DNA of 64,000 nt from Paenibacillus sp. YN15 (lineage in GTDB: Bacteria > Bacillota > Bacilli > Paenibacillales > NBRC-103111). Positions within the stretch are counted from its first letter, which is position 1. Every line of letters begins with the position of its first letter. Location of the stretch: NCBI RefSeq assembly GCF_003285005.1, contig NZ_QMFA01000007.1:134059-198058 (forward strand). The letters run 5' to 3'. The notes under the pieces are model-generated. The model was given only the letters and a program-made list of their open reading frames with translations. It was not told the DNA's origin and searched no databases. Made by a program: the position numbers and the translations under genes. Positions 43,088-52,705 of the stretch are shown one piece after another.

Positions 43088-44614
43088 TTACGCTGACCAG
43101 AGATCGGAAGTGAAAGAGAAAATTTGACTGATTCCGTCCATGAGCAGATGGGGGAAGAAGCCCATCAGCACACCGGCAACGGCACACAGCCAGAGGGTAA
43201 TTATCAGCGGCGCAGCAGGGCGCACAGGGGTTTCATCCTCGTCCCGGCGCATGAACATCTGCCGGACCAGACCGAAGTAATAGTAGAAGGAAATCACACT
43301 GGTCAGGATCATCACCGCGGCCAGCCAATATTGGTGATTGGTCACGGCGCCGAACATAATGAAGATTTTGCCGAAGAAGCCGCCTGTCACCGGAATGCCG
43401 GCCAGGGAGAGAATGATCAGCACCATGGCCACCGCCGACCAGGGCGCCCGGTAATACAGGCCGGCCAGCCCTTTCAGGGCGGTTGCGCCGCTGGACCGCT
43501 CCACCAGCATAATCATGGCAAAGGCGCCAATGTTCATAAACAGGTAAGCGATGAGATAGAACAGCAGCTCCTCAAAGGTGCTGTGATGCACCATGGAATA
43601 CCCTGTGGCGATAGGAACCAGCAGATAACCGGCATTGGCAATTCCGGAATACGCCATCAGCCGCTTCAAATCCGTCTGCCGCAAGGCCATGGTATTGCCC
43701 ACAATCATCGCAACCGCCGCCAGGGCGGACACGGCCAGGAAAGCGTCATGCCCCAATGGGGTGTCCGTGCTGCCTGCCAAAAGATCATAATAGACATAGA
43801 TCAGAACCCGGAACGTGACGGCAAAGGCTGCCGTCTTGGACACCACCGCCAGGAAAGCCGTAACCGGCGTAGCCGCTCCCTGGTACGCATCCGGCGCCCA
43901 GGTGTGGAAGGGAGCCGCCGCTACCTTAAAGCCGAAGCCCGCCAGAAGCAGGAAGAAGGACAAATACAGGATCGGGCCGAAGCTTTGCCCCGCAGCCGTC
44001 GTATCCAGCGCCGTCCGGATATCCAGCAGATTGGTGGTGCCGGTCATGCCGTACAGAAAGGACATGCCGTACAGAATCACCGCCGAGGAGACGCCGCCCT
44101 GGATCAAATATTTGAAGGCCCCCTCATTGGCCAGATGATGCTTTTTGCGGATGCCGACCATGATATACGAGGTAATGCTCAAGGTCTCAAGGCCGACGAA
44201 CAGAGTGATCAAATCCGCCGAGGAAGCCATAATCATGCCGCCCAATACCGCAGGCAGGAACAGATAATAAAATTCCCCTTCGTGCTGAATCTCCTCTTTG
44301 TTCACACTGCCCAGGCTTATAAACACCACAAGTCCTGTGCCTGTCAGCAGCACCAGTTTGATCAGATTGGCAAAGTCGTCAATCCGGTAGCTCTGATTCA
44401 AGAGAGAAATCGGCTCATCCGTACCCAGCCGCGGGATAACCAGGGCCGCCGAAACCGCCAAGGCCAGCACCGTCAGCCAGCCCAGAAGCGTCCGCCTTTG
44501 CCGCGCAGGCAAGAACAAATCCAAAATCGACAAGAGGATGGCGGAGATGACCAAGGCCAGCTCCGGGGCCATATAACCTAAATCCCCGATGCGAAGTCCA
44601 CTTAATTGACCCAT
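43088..44614 (-). CDS. nuoN: NADH-quinone oxidoreductase-like subunit N
   Basis: 508 residues with about 14 membrane segments, one of the three antiporter-like proton-pumping subunits of complex I. Family strings include MAYSGIANAGYLLVPIATG and SLAGIPVTGGFFGKIFIM. AGGAGG precedes ATG 44614, and a hairpin repeat lies between it and nuoM. It is the last gene of the operon, before a strong terminator. Confidence 0.95.
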   Translation of the reverse strand: MGQLSGLRIGDLGYMAPELALVISAILLSILDLFLPARQRRTLLGWLTVLALAVSAALVIPRLGTDEPISLLNQSYRIDDFANLIKLVLLTGTGLVVFISLGSVNKEEIQHEGEFYYLFLPAVLGGMIMASSADLITLFVGLETLSITSYIMVGIRKKHHLANEGAFKYLIQGGVSSAVILYGMSFLYGMTGTTNLLDIRTALDTTAAGQSFGPILYLSFFLLLAGFGFKVAAAPFHTWAPDAYQGAATPVTAFLAVVSKTAAFAVTFRVLIYVYYDLLAGSTDTPLGHDAFLAVSALAAVAMIVGNTMALRQTDLKRLMAYSGIANAGYLLVPIATGYSMVHHSTFEELLFYLIAYLFMNIGAFAMIMLVERSSGATALKGLAGLYYRAPWSAVAMVLIILSLAGIPVTGGFFGKIFIMFGAVTNHQYWLAAVMILTSVISFYYYFGLVRQMFMRRDEDETPVRPAAPLIITLWLCAVAGVLMGFFPHLLMDGISQIFSFTSDLWSA

Positions 44615-44630
44615 TGATCTAACCTCCTAA

Positions 44631-44672
44631 GAGTTTTCGCAACAGTGAAAACCGGCATCGTAAGCATACGCT
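44631..44672 (-). repeat. Leader hairpin repeat, one module, between nuoM and nuoN
   Basis: Plus strand: hairpin GTTTTC/GAAAAC (8-base loop), then ATCGTAAGCATACGCT, touching the nuoM stop codon on one side and the nuoN Shine-Dalgarno sequence on the other. The linker is shared with the copies at 25788 and 49130. Confidence 0.75.
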
Positions 44673-46332
44673 ATTTCTTTGCCGTAATGGTTTGAATGAA
44701 GGAATCGAAATCGGCCACTGTCTGGTGTATGGTCTGGGTCAGGATTCCCGGATATACACCCAGGAGGACGATAAACGCCGCCAGGATGATCATGGGGATC
44801 GCCTCCACCAGCCGCGCATCCTTTAATCCGCTGTATGCCGGCCGCGCCGGACCGTAGCTGATTCCCAGCACTCCGCGGAGCACGTACACCGCCGCCAAAA
44901 TAATGCCCAACGTCCCCACCACAGCGGCAGCCGGAATGGAATCGAATAATCCCAGGAAGGCCATCAGCTCGCCGGGGAAGCCCGACAATGCCGGGAGCCC
45001 CAGGGAGGCCATGCCCGCCAGCATCAGGATGCCGCAGATAAACGGCAGCGACTTGGCCAAACCTCCCAGCTCCCGCAGGTTGGTGGTTTCTGTCCGTTCA
45101 TACAAGCTGCCCACCAACAGGAAGAGGAGCGCCGAGATGAGCCCGTGGGACACCATTTGGAAAATGGCCCCCTCCAGTCCCGCCAGATTAAAGGCGGCGA
45201 TCCCCAGGATGACCACACCCATGTGGCTGATGCTGGAGTAAGCCAGCAGCAGCTTGAATTCCTCCTGCCGCAGCGCCAGCACCGCGCCGTAGACAACATT
45301 GATGACACCCAGCACGGCAAGGGCAACCGCCCAGGCCCTAGCCTCCTGCGGGAACAGGAGCACCCCGAAGCGGATCAGCCCGTACGCCCCCATTTTCAGC
45401 AGAATCCCCGAGTGGATCATGACAATGGAGGGCGGAGCCTCGGCATGCACCTTCAGCATCCAGGTATGGAACGGGAAGATGGGCAGCTTGATGCCAAAGG
45501 CAATCAGAATCAGCAGGAACATCACATGGCTGCCGCTGATGGTCCAGGACCAGCTTTGACCCAAACGGATGGTCCATTCCAGAGCATCTTTCAGATGGAA
45601 GGGGTTGCCCTCGGCAATCATGTTTACATAGGAATCCTCACCTGATCCAAACAGGTTTTTCTGGATTTCCCCCAAGTGTCCGGTGAAGTAAAACTCGCTT
45701 CCGTTCTGGCCGAACCCGGCCGTCGCTACCAGAATGAGGAAGGCGATGAGCATAATCGCCGAACCGACACCGTTATACAGCAGGAACCGGTTGGCCGCCT
45801 TTTCCCGGTGAATGAATCCCCAGATGCCGATGAGGAAGAACACGGGCACCAGAGTGCTTTCGAAGAACAGGAAGAACAGGAATAGATCCTGGGCCATAAA
45901 AACACCGAACATGCCCGTCTCCAGAAGGAGAAATAAAATATAGTACAGCTTCCAGCGTTTTTTGATGAACTTGGATGCCAGCGCCGCCATGGCTGCAACC
46001 AGCGCCGTCAGGAACACCAGCGGCAGGGACATGCCGTCCACCGCCAGAATATAGTCGAACCGGAGGGTCAAGCTGCTTATCTGTTCCGCCAAATCGGGAC
46101 TTACCGGCAGCGGCAGGTGAATCCAGCTGTACTGCTCGGCGTATTGGTAGCCGGGCGTAGCCGTATTGAAATCCACATACAGCCAGGTGACCAGAGCAAG
46201 GGGAAGCAAGGTGGCGATAATAGCGGTGAGCCTAAGCCATTTGCCGTTTTCCTTCGGGATAAAAAGCAGCGCCAACACTCCCAGTAGCGGAGAAAAGGCG
46301 ATCATGCTTAGAATCGGCAGATCATCCAACAT
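44671..46332 (-). CDS. nuoM: NADH-quinone oxidoreductase-like subunit M
   Basis: 553 residues and about 14 membrane segments. The pumping-channel residues lie in FFLFFESTLVPVFFLIGIWG (Glu) and LAYSSISHMGVVILGIAA, with the trans-membrane helix-7 Lys in HTWMLKVHAEAPPSIVM. ATG 46332 with AAGGAGG is preferred over 46353. It overlaps the end of nuoL by 11 bases. Confidence 0.95.
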   Translation of the reverse strand: MLDDLPILSMIAFSPLLGVLALLFIPKENGKWLRLTAIIATLLPLALVTWLYVDFNTATPGYQYAEQYSWIHLPLPVSPDLAEQISSLTLRFDYILAVDGMSLPLVFLTALVAAMAALASKFIKKRWKLYYILFLLLETGMFGVFMAQDLFLFFLFFESTLVPVFFLIGIWGFIHREKAANRFLLYNGVGSAIMLIAFLILVATAGFGQNGSEFYFTGHLGEIQKNLFGSGEDSYVNMIAEGNPFHLKDALEWTIRLGQSWSWTISGSHVMFLLILIAFGIKLPIFPFHTWMLKVHAEAPPSIVMIHSGILLKMGAYGLIRFGVLLFPQEARAWAVALAVLGVINVVYGAVLALRQEEFKLLLAYSSISHMGVVILGIAAFNLAGLEGAIFQMVSHGLISALLFLLVGSLYERTETTNLRELGGLAKSLPFICGILMLAGMASLGLPALSGFPGELMAFLGLFDSIPAAAVVGTLGIILAAVYVLRGVLGISYGPARPAYSGLKDARLVEAIPMIILAAFIVLLGVYPGILTQTIHQTVADFDSFIQTITAKK

Positions 46333-48205
46333 GGAAGAACCTCCTTCCTGCAAAGGCCAGGATCAGCACCACAATGGACAGAAGGGTCACCAGACCGTAG
46401 GTCTGAACCTGGCCGTTCTGCACCCGCCGGCCCACATAGCCGATCCCCCGCACACCGGCGGCAACGGCGCGGACCGCTCCATCAATAATGAAGTCGTCCA
46501 CCAGCTGCAGGAGCTGGGCCAGCTTGTGCAAGGGAGTGACGATAATCCATTGGTACAGCTCATCCACGTAATATTTCCGGCCAAGGACGCGGTACAATCC
46601 GGTTGGCTCCTTTTGGGTACGCTCCCTGGCGGAGCGGTACATAAACCAGCCTAAGCCGATGCCGGCCAGAGCCGCCGCCGTGGACAGAAGCATCACCGTC
46701 CACTCCAGGCTTTCCGTTCCCGCCTTGCCATCCGTCAGCCAGTCCCCCAGCCAGGAGTTGGCTCCCGGAACAAAGACGAAGCCGGCTGCAACCGCCAGCA
46801 CCGCCAATACGGCCAGCGGCACGGTCATGACAGCCGGGGATTCATGGGCCTGGGCCGCGCCTTCGCTTTTGCTTTTGCCGGTGAAGACCAGCATAAACAG
46901 CCTCGCCATATAGAAGGCCGTGAGGAAGGAGCCAAGCAGCCCGACGGCAAACACCAGCTTATTCTCGTGATAGGCAACCGCCAGGATGGCATCCTTGGAC
47001 CAGAAGCCGGACAGGGGGACAATGCCGGACAAGGCCAGCGCGCCGATGGCAAAGGTCCAGGCGGTCAGCTTCATGCGGCGGCCCACTCCGCCCATCTCAT
47101 GAATATTTTGGGTATGTACGGCATGGATCACGCTGCCTGCTCCCAGGAACAGCAGCGCCTTGAAGAATGCGTGGGTGAACAGGTGGAAAATCCCGGCGGT
47201 ATACGCCATCCAGGTGCCCAATCCCATGGCCATCATCATATAGCCCAGCTGGCTGACCGTGGAGTAAGCCAGAATCCGCTTGATGTCATTCTGCGCCAAC
47301 GCGATAGTGGCGGCGAAGATGGCCGTAAAGGCGCCGACGATGAGCACTACGGCCAAGGCCGCATCCGAAGCCAGGAAGATGTCATAGGTTCTGGCTACCA
47401 GATACACGCCTGCCGCCACCATGGTGGCCGCGTGAATCAGGGCGGAGATGGGCGTTGGCCCTTCCATGGCGTCGGGAAGCCAGACATGCAGCGGGAATTG
47501 GCCGGACTTGCCTGCCGCGCCGATAAAAATCAGAATCCCAATGCAGGTAATAATGCCCGGGCTGATATCCGTTGATCCCTGAAAGGCATTGTGAATGGAC
47601 GGGAAGTCCAGGCTGTGGTCGGGCACATACCAGAACAGCAGCAGCACGGCAATAAACAGCCCCACATCCCCGATGCGTGTGACGATAAAGGCCTTTTTGG
47701 CCGCCGCCCGGGCCTCGGGCTTGTGGTACCAGAAGCCGATGAGCAGGAATGAACACACCCCTACCAGCTCCCAGAACACGTACAGCTGCAGGATATTGGG
47801 CGAAATCACCAGACTCAGCATGGAGAAGGTAAACAGCGACAGATAGCTGTAGAATACGGTAATGCGCTCATCCTTGGCCATGTAGCCGGTGGAATACAGA
47901 TGCACCAGCACACTCACCAATGCCACCACCACCAGCATCAGCGCATTCAAATTGGTGACCTCAAAGCCGAAGCGGACGGAAGCATCCCCGATTTTGAGCC
48001 ACTCAAACTCATCCCACCGGTAATCCCGCACATCCCCCAGGCGCTCAAACAGGATGAAGAGCGACAAAATAAAAGACAGCAGCACCCCGAAGGTACCCAC
48101 TATTGTACCGGTGCTTTTCATCTGCTTGCCGAAGGCGATGAGAATGAGAAAGGCCAGCAGCGGAAACACGGGAACTAGCCACGCCAGATGTGAGAATTCC
48201 AACAC
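46322..48205 (-). CDS. nuoL: NADH-quinone oxidoreductase-like subunit L (GTG start)
   Basis: 627 residues. About 16 membrane segments plus the long amphipathic lateral helix region near the C-terminus. Family strings: LPDAMEGPTPISALIHAATMVAAGVYLV and LAYSTVSQLGYMMMAMG. It is the distal proton-pumping subunit. The frame starts at GTG 48205 with GGGGGG upstream. Confidence 0.95.
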   Translation of the reverse strand: MLEFSHLAWLVPVFPLLAFLILIAFGKQMKSTGTIVGTFGVLLSFILSLFILFERLGDVRDYRWDEFEWLKIGDASVRFGFEVTNLNALMLVVVALVSVLVHLYSTGYMAKDERITVFYSYLSLFTFSMLSLVISPNILQLYVFWELVGVCSFLLIGFWYHKPEARAAAKKAFIVTRIGDVGLFIAVLLLFWYVPDHSLDFPSIHNAFQGSTDISPGIITCIGILIFIGAAGKSGQFPLHVWLPDAMEGPTPISALIHAATMVAAGVYLVARTYDIFLASDAALAVVLIVGAFTAIFAATIALAQNDIKRILAYSTVSQLGYMMMAMGLGTWMAYTAGIFHLFTHAFFKALLFLGAGSVIHAVHTQNIHEMGGVGRRMKLTAWTFAIGALALSGIVPLSGFWSKDAILAVAYHENKLVFAVGLLGSFLTAFYMARLFMLVFTGKSKSEGAAQAHESPAVMTVPLAVLAVLAVAAGFVFVPGANSWLGDWLTDGKAGTESLEWTVMLLSTAAALAGIGLGWFMYRSARERTQKEPTGLYRVLGRKYYVDELYQWIIVTPLHKLAQLLQLVDDFIIDGAVRAVAAGVRGIGYVGRRVQNGQVQTYGLVTLLSIVVLILAFAGRRFFHVG

Positions 48206-48260
48206 GAACCCCCCTTAGAAGCATCTACTCGGACATTGGCCGGAAAAGGCCAAGGCAAGC

Positions 48261-48572
48261 TTATTTTTTCAGCATATCCATTTCATTGACATCCGTGGTG
48301 CCCCGGTTCCGGTACAAGGCAATAAGAAGGGCTACGCCTACGGCAACCTCCGCCGCCGCTACCGTAATATTAAACAGGGAGAATACCTGGCCGGTAATGG
48401 AGGGATTCACTCCCAGCTTGGAGAAGGCCACCAGATTCAGGTTTACCGCGTTCAGCATCAGCTCTACGGATAAGAGCACGATAATGGCGCTTTTTTTGGA
48501 TAAAGCCCCGTACAGACCGATGCAGAACAGAATGGCGGCCAGCATCAGATAGGAGCTGATTTGGTCATTCAT
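48261..48572 (-). CDS. nuoK: NADH-quinone oxidoreductase-like subunit K
   Basis: 103 residues, three membrane segments. The conserved buried Glu lies in [16 protein letters not shown]. It carries part of the proton path in the membrane arm. ATG 48572 with GAGGAGG is chosen; the gene starts one base after the nuoJ stop. A GGCC-stem hairpin lies in the 55-base gap to nuoL. Confidence 0.95.
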   Translation of the reverse strand: MNDQISSYLMLAAILFCIGLYGALSKKSAIIVLLSVELMLNAVNLNLVAFSKLGVNPSITGQVFSLFNITVAAAEVAVGVALLIALYRNRGTTDVNEMDMLKK

Positions 48573-48573
48573 G

Positions 48574-49113
48574 CTACTCCTCCTCTCGTTTGGCCAGCAC
48601 AATAGCGCCGATGAAGGCCACTGTCAGCAGCACGGACATCAGCTCGAAGGGAATCACATGGACACTGAACAGCTGGGTGCCGATGGCCTCCGTATTGTTT
48701 TCGCCGGGATCGAAGGCAGCGGGTGCCGGAAAGCTGGTGTTCTGGATGGCGTAGAACAGGATGCCGAAAAAGGCAACGATGCCGATGCCCAGAAGCCAAT
48801 TATGCAGCGGGCGCTTCAGCTCCGTCTCCTCGCTTTCGTGCTTGGTCATCATAATGCCGAAGATCATCAGAATGGAGATGGCCCCGGCATAAATCAGCAC
48901 CTGCACAAATGCCACAAACTCCGCGTTCAGGAGCACATACAGCCCGGCCAGACTCAGGAAAGTCACGGCCAGAGAGATTACCATGTGGATCACGCGGGTC
49001 AGGTTCATGGCGAAGATAGCCCCGCCGATAGCCAAGAGGGCAAACACAAAAAACATCAGATTGGCAGGAATCGTAAACAAATCCTTCAGGCCGTCCCAGA
49101 TTGAACCGAACAT
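48574..49113 (-). CDS. nuoJ: NADH-quinone oxidoreductase-like subunit J
   Basis: 179 residues with five membrane segments. The family motif [21 protein letters not shown] marks helix 3, with its pi-bulge. It links the proton channels to the quinone site. ATG 49113 with AGGAGG is chosen; the upstream frame runs into the hairpin repeats. Confidence 0.95.
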   Translation of the reverse strand: MFGSIWDGLKDLFTIPANLMFFVFALLAIGGAIFAMNLTRVIHMVISLAVTFLSLAGLYVLLNAEFVAFVQVLIYAGAISILMIFGIMMTKHESEETELKRPLHNWLLGIGIVAFFGILFYAIQNTSFPAPAAFDPGENNTEAIGTQLFSVHVIPFELMSVLLTVAFIGAIVLAKREEE

Positions 49114-49129
49114 GCCAGTACCTCCTAAA

Positions 49130-49295
49130 AGTTTTTGCGTAAGCAAAAACTGACTTCGTAAGCATCCGCTGGGCTTTCCTGGAAGGAAAGCCTACTTCGT
49201 AAGGATAAGCTAAGTTTTTGCGTAAGCAAAAACTGACTTCGTAAGCATCCGCTGGGCTTTCCTAAAAGGGAAAGCCTACTTCGCAAGTATACACC
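49130..49295 (-). repeat. Tandem 83-bp leader repeat (four hairpin modules) between nuoI and nuoJ
   Basis: Two units of 83 bases (49130-49212 and 49213-49295), identical over their first 51 bases. Each holds a hairpin AGTTTTTGC/GCAAAAACT (loop GTAA), a linker with ACTTCGTAAGCATCCGCT, a hairpin GGCTTTCC/GGAAAGCC with variable loop, and a second ACTTCGYAAGKAT linker. The right-hand hairpin keeps pairing although its loop differs. The lower unit abuts the nuoJ Shine-Dalgarno sequence. Plus-strand coordinates; the transcript reads the reverse complement. Confidence 0.92.
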
Positions 49296-49414
49296 ATATT
49301 TTACCAACGTTCACGCACAATGTATAAACCTTTGGAAAACCTGTACAAACCAACCTCACGGCGCCCCTATTTAGAAAGCCCAATGCGCACAGGCAAGCTG
49401 AAACGGCAAGCCCC

Positions 49415-49870
49415 TTACTCCTTGGCCGCCCCTACTTTCCCTTTCGGCAACTGCGAGATATTATCCTGCCGGATCAGCTGATTGTTATTGTCCAGCCACT
49501 CCCGGTCCTTGAACAGATCATCCCGGCTGTATGCAGCCAGCTCGAAATTATTAGTCATCACAATGGCCTCGGTGGGGCATACCTCCGTACACAAATCGCA
49601 TAAGATGCAGATTTCAAAGTTGATATCGTAGGTATCGATCACCTTGCCCTTTTTCTCCGGGTCGGGATTAGGCTTGCCCGTCAGGGTGATGCATTCCGTG
49701 GGACAAATCCGGGCGCACTGGTTGCAGACGATGCATTTCTCAGGATCAAAATGCTGAATCCCCCGGAAGCGGTCAGGCATCTTCAGCGGTACATCCGGGT
49801 AGGCGTATGTGACCTTCTTTTTCAACATCTGTTTGAAGGTGAAGCCCATTCCCTTGACAATTCCCCTCAT
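49415..49870 (-). CDS. nuoI: NADH-quinone oxidoreductase-like subunit I
   Basis: 151 residues with two 4Fe-4S motifs, CIVCNQCARICP and CILCDLCTEVCP, which carry electrons to NuoB. ATG 49870 with GAGGAGG is chosen over 49903. It is separated from nuoJ by about 300 bases, which hold the tandem hairpin repeats and about 120 bases with no visible feature. Confidence 0.95.
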   Translation of the reverse strand: MRGIVKGMGFTFKQMLKKKVTYAYPDVPLKMPDRFRGIQHFDPEKCIVCNQCARICPTECITLTGKPNPDPEKKGKVIDTYDINFEICILCDLCTEVCPTEAIVMTNNFELAAYSRDDLFKDREWLDNNNQLIRQDNISQLPKGKVGAAKE

Positions 49871-49917
49871 GCCAACGCCTCCTCGCAAAAGTATTCGCTT
49901 CAAGAATGACCAGCCGG

Positions 49918-50922
49918 TCAGAACAGCTCCATCACCAGCGCCGTAATAAAAATATTGGCCAAGGCCAGGGGCAGCAGCACTTTCCAGCCGAAGCTCATCA
50001 GCTGATCCACCCGAACCCGGGGCATGGTCGCCCGGAGCCAGTACAGAAGGAATACCACTGAAAAGAACTTCAGCAGAAACCAGATGATGCCCGGGATAAA
50101 ATCAAGGAACGGGAGTGGCGCATACCAGCCGCCCAGGAACATGGCGGTGGTCAGGGCCGCGATAGCAAACATGTACACATACTCCGCCAGCATGAAGAAC
50201 GCAAAGCGGAAGCCGCTATACTCCACGTGATAGCCAGCCACCAGCTCCGATTCCGCCTCCGGCAGGTCGAAGGGCGTCCGGTTCAGCTCGGATACGGCCG
50301 CAATCAGGAACACCCCAAAGGCCACAATCTGCGGCAGGAAGTTCCAGTTCCAGAAGCCGGAGCCCTGATGCAGCACAATGTCCCGGATGTTCATGGTGCC
50401 GGACATCATGATAATGCCCGTCATGGACATGACCAGGGGAATCTCGTAGCTGATCATCTGCGCGGCGGAGCGCATTCCGCCAAGCAGCGCATATTTATTG
50501 TTGGAGGCCCAGCCCCCCAGCACAATGCCGATGGTGGAAATGCTGGACAGCGCCGCATAATACAGCACCCCCACATTCAGGCTGGAGAAATACCCCCAGC
50601 TGGTGTAGGGAATCGCTGCCAGGACGGCAAAGGAAGGGACAAACACAATCGCCGGGGCCAATATAAACAGATGCCGGTCCGCTTTGGCGGGGATGGTATC
50701 CTCCTTAATCAGCAGCTTCAGCACATCCGCCACCGTCTGGAGCAGTCCCTTAGGCCCCGTCCGGGTGGGACCATGCCGCAGCTGCATCCAACCGATGACC
50801 TTGCGCTCGAAAAAGATGGCATAGGTTACAAAGCCCAACACCAGCAGCAGCATGGTCACCCCTAGCAGAAGAAACCGGCCGAAGCTGCCCAGGGTCAGCT
50901 CTCGGGTCAATAAGTCCGTCAT
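49918..50922 (-). CDS. nuoH: NADH-quinone oxidoreductase-like subunit H
   Basis: 334 residues with eight membrane segments. Family strings are FERKVIGWMQLRHGPTRTGP and LNRTPFDLPEAESELVAGYHVEYSG, which form the quinone channel entrance. Its ATG shares one base with the nuoD stop codon (TGATG), so translation is coupled. Confidence 0.96.
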   Translation of the reverse strand: MTDLLTRELTLGSFGRFLLLGVTMLLLVLGFVTYAIFFERKVIGWMQLRHGPTRTGPKGLLQTVADVLKLLIKEDTIPAKADRHLFILAPAIVFVPSFAVLAAIPYTSWGYFSSLNVGVLYYAALSSISTIGIVLGGWASNNKYALLGGMRSAAQMISYEIPLVMSMTGIIMMSGTMNIRDIVLHQGSGFWNWNFLPQIVAFGVFLIAAVSELNRTPFDLPEAESELVAGYHVEYSGFRFAFFMLAEYVYMFAIAALTTAMFLGGWYAPLPFLDFIPGIIWFLLKFFSVVFLLYWLRATMPRVRVDQLMSFGWKVLLPLALANIFITALVMELF

Positions 50923-52025
50923 CAGCCATCCACCTCTCCGACGACAATATCAATTCCGCCCAGAATGGTAATCAGGTTGGTCATGGTTTCCCCAACCAGC
51001 AGCTTGGGGAGAATCTGCAAATTGACAAAGGAGGGCCGCTTGAACTTCAGCCGGTACGGCTTATCCTTGCCTTTCGATATGATGTAGCAGCCGATTTCCC
51101 CCCGGGGGGATTCGATGCTGGCGAACAGCTCGCCCTCCGGCACGCGCAGCACCCGGGGAACCTTGCCCATGGTTTCGCCCTCGTGAGGGAACTGCTCCAC
51201 CGCCTGCTCCAGAATCCGCAGGGACTGGACAATCTCCTCCATCCGCACCAGGTAGCGGGCATAGCAGTCGCCTCCCGTTTGCACCGGCACATCGAACTGA
51301 AAGCGGTCATAGATGCAGTAGGGCTGTTTTTTGCGCAAATCATAATCTACACCGGTACAGCGGAGGTTGGCCCCGCTTAGCCCAAAGTTAATGGCCGTCT
51401 CCGCATCATAACGCCCCACGCCCTTGATCCGCGCCAGGAAAATCTCATTGCCGCTGACCAGCGTATGGTATTCCTCCAGCTTGCCTTTCATTGAATGGAC
51501 AAACTGCCTCACCTTCTCGATCCAACCCTCGGGAGCATCCCACTTTACACCGCCTACCCGCATGTAATTATAGGTGAGACGGGCTCCGCTCAGCTCGTTG
51601 AACAGATCGATGATGGTTTCCCGGTCGCGGAAGGCGAACAGGAACGGGCTCATGGCTCCGATATCCAACAAATATGTACCCCACCAAACCAGGTGGCTGG
51701 CAACCCGCTGCAGCTCCATCACAATCAGCCGCAGGAATTGGGCCTTCTCGGGAATCTCCAGCTCCATCATTTTTTCAACCGTGTGAACAAATACATAGTT
51801 GTTGGTCATGGCCGACACATAATCCAGCCGGTCCGTATAGGGGATAATTTGCGTATAATTCAGGTTTTCCGCCAGCTTCTCGGTGCCCCGGTGGAGATAG
51901 CCCATGACGGGAATCGCCTCGGTGATCACCTCGCCGTCCAGCTTGACAATAACCCGGAACACGCCGTGGGTGGATGGATGCTGCGGGCCCACATTCAAGA
52001 GCAGTTCTTCAGTACGCAATGCCAC
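50922..52025 (-). CDS. nuoD: NADH-quinone oxidoreductase-like subunit D (GTG start)
   Basis: 367 residues of the 49-kDa/NuoD family. The quinone-site His and family start are in NVGPQHPSTHGVFRV, and the C-terminus ends GGIDIVVGEVDG. The start is taken as GTG 52025 because GGAGGTG lies 10 bases upstream; TTG 52019 is possible. The GTG follows the nuoC stop by 5 bases. Confidence 0.95.
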   Translation of the reverse strand: MALRTEELLLNVGPQHPSTHGVFRVIVKLDGEVITEAIPVMGYLHRGTEKLAENLNYTQIIPYTDRLDYVSAMTNNYVFVHTVEKMMELEIPEKAQFLRLIVMELQRVASHLVWWGTYLLDIGAMSPFLFAFRDRETIIDLFNELSGARLTYNYMRVGGVKWDAPEGWIEKVRQFVHSMKGKLEEYHTLVSGNEIFLARIKGVGRYDAETAINFGLSGANLRCTGVDYDLRKKQPYCIYDRFQFDVPVQTGGDCYARYLVRMEEIVQSLRILEQAVEQFPHEGETMGKVPRVLRVPEGELFASIESPRGEIGCYIISKGKDKPYRLKFKRPSFVNLQILPKLLVGETMTNLITILGGIDIVVGEVDG

Positions 52026-52030
52026 TTGTG

Positions 52031-52705
52031 TCACACCTCCGGATCCAGCGGTTCGTAGTCCTTGCGGAGAGGATGGCCTTCCCAATCGTCCGGCAGCATA
52101 ATCCGCACCAGATTGGGATGCCCCGGAAAATCCACCCCCAATAAATCGAATACCTCCCGTTCATACCAGTCTGCCCCCCGCCAAACCCCGGTGACAGAAG
52201 CAACGGAAGGAGCGTCCCGGTCCAGCTTCACCTTGATGCAAAGCTCCTGCATATCCGCAAGCCTTAGAAGATGATAAATCACTTCCAGATGAGTCTCCAG
52301 ATCAGACCCTGCCAGGCTGCGCAGATAGTTCATCCCCAGGCCGGAATGGTCATGCAGCAGAGGAGCGGCCTCCTTCATAAAAGCGGGGTCCAGCACCACA
52401 CAGGGAATATGGTCATCCCGCTCATTGATAAAAGCCTCCAGCACCGCCGCCTCTCCCAAGGCTTCCTTCAGAATGCCGACGAAGCCTTCCAGCACCGGCT
52501 GCTTGGGGGACGGGGCCTTGGGCGGAGCATCCGCCCCTCCCTCTTGGCCCGCCTCGGCCTTCTTCGCCGCTTCCCGCGCTGCCGCCCGGGCCGCTCTCGC
52601 TTCGGCGGCAGCCTTGGCTTTAGCCTCCTTGGCCGCAGCCTCATCCGCCCCACCCTCCGCCGCTGCAGGGGGCTCCACCGAGGGCTCCTTGATTTCGTCA
52701 CTCAC
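52031..52705 (-). CDS. nuoC: NADH-quinone oxidoreductase-like subunit C with Ala/Lys/Glu-rich N-terminal extension
   Basis: 224 residues. The C-terminal 150 residues are the 30-kDa subunit domain ([63 protein letters not shown]). The first 75 residues are a charged, Ala-rich stretch ([20 protein letters not shown] type) likely to form one long helix, absent from standard NuoC. It overlaps nuoB by 8 bases. Confidence 0.93.
   Translation of the reverse strand: MSDEIKEPSVEPPAAAEGGADEAAAKEAKAKAAAEARAARAAAREAAKKAEAGQEGGADAPPKAPSPKQPVLEGFVGILKEALGEAAVLEAFINERDDHIPCVVLDPAFMKEAAPLLHDHSGLGMNYLRSLAGSDLETHLEVIYHLLRLADMQELCIKVKLDRDAPSVASVTGVWRGADWYEREVFDLLGVDFPGHPNLVRIMLPDDWEGHPLRKDYEPLDPEV

Noticed and set aside
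43124..44581. Plus-strand frame of 485 codons opposite nuoN
   Set aside because: Composition (Gln, His, Arg-rich) is that of a shadow of a membrane protein gene.
49130..49295. Tandem repeats as a CRISPR array
   Set aside because: Only two units, no unique spacers, internal hairpins and no cas genes.
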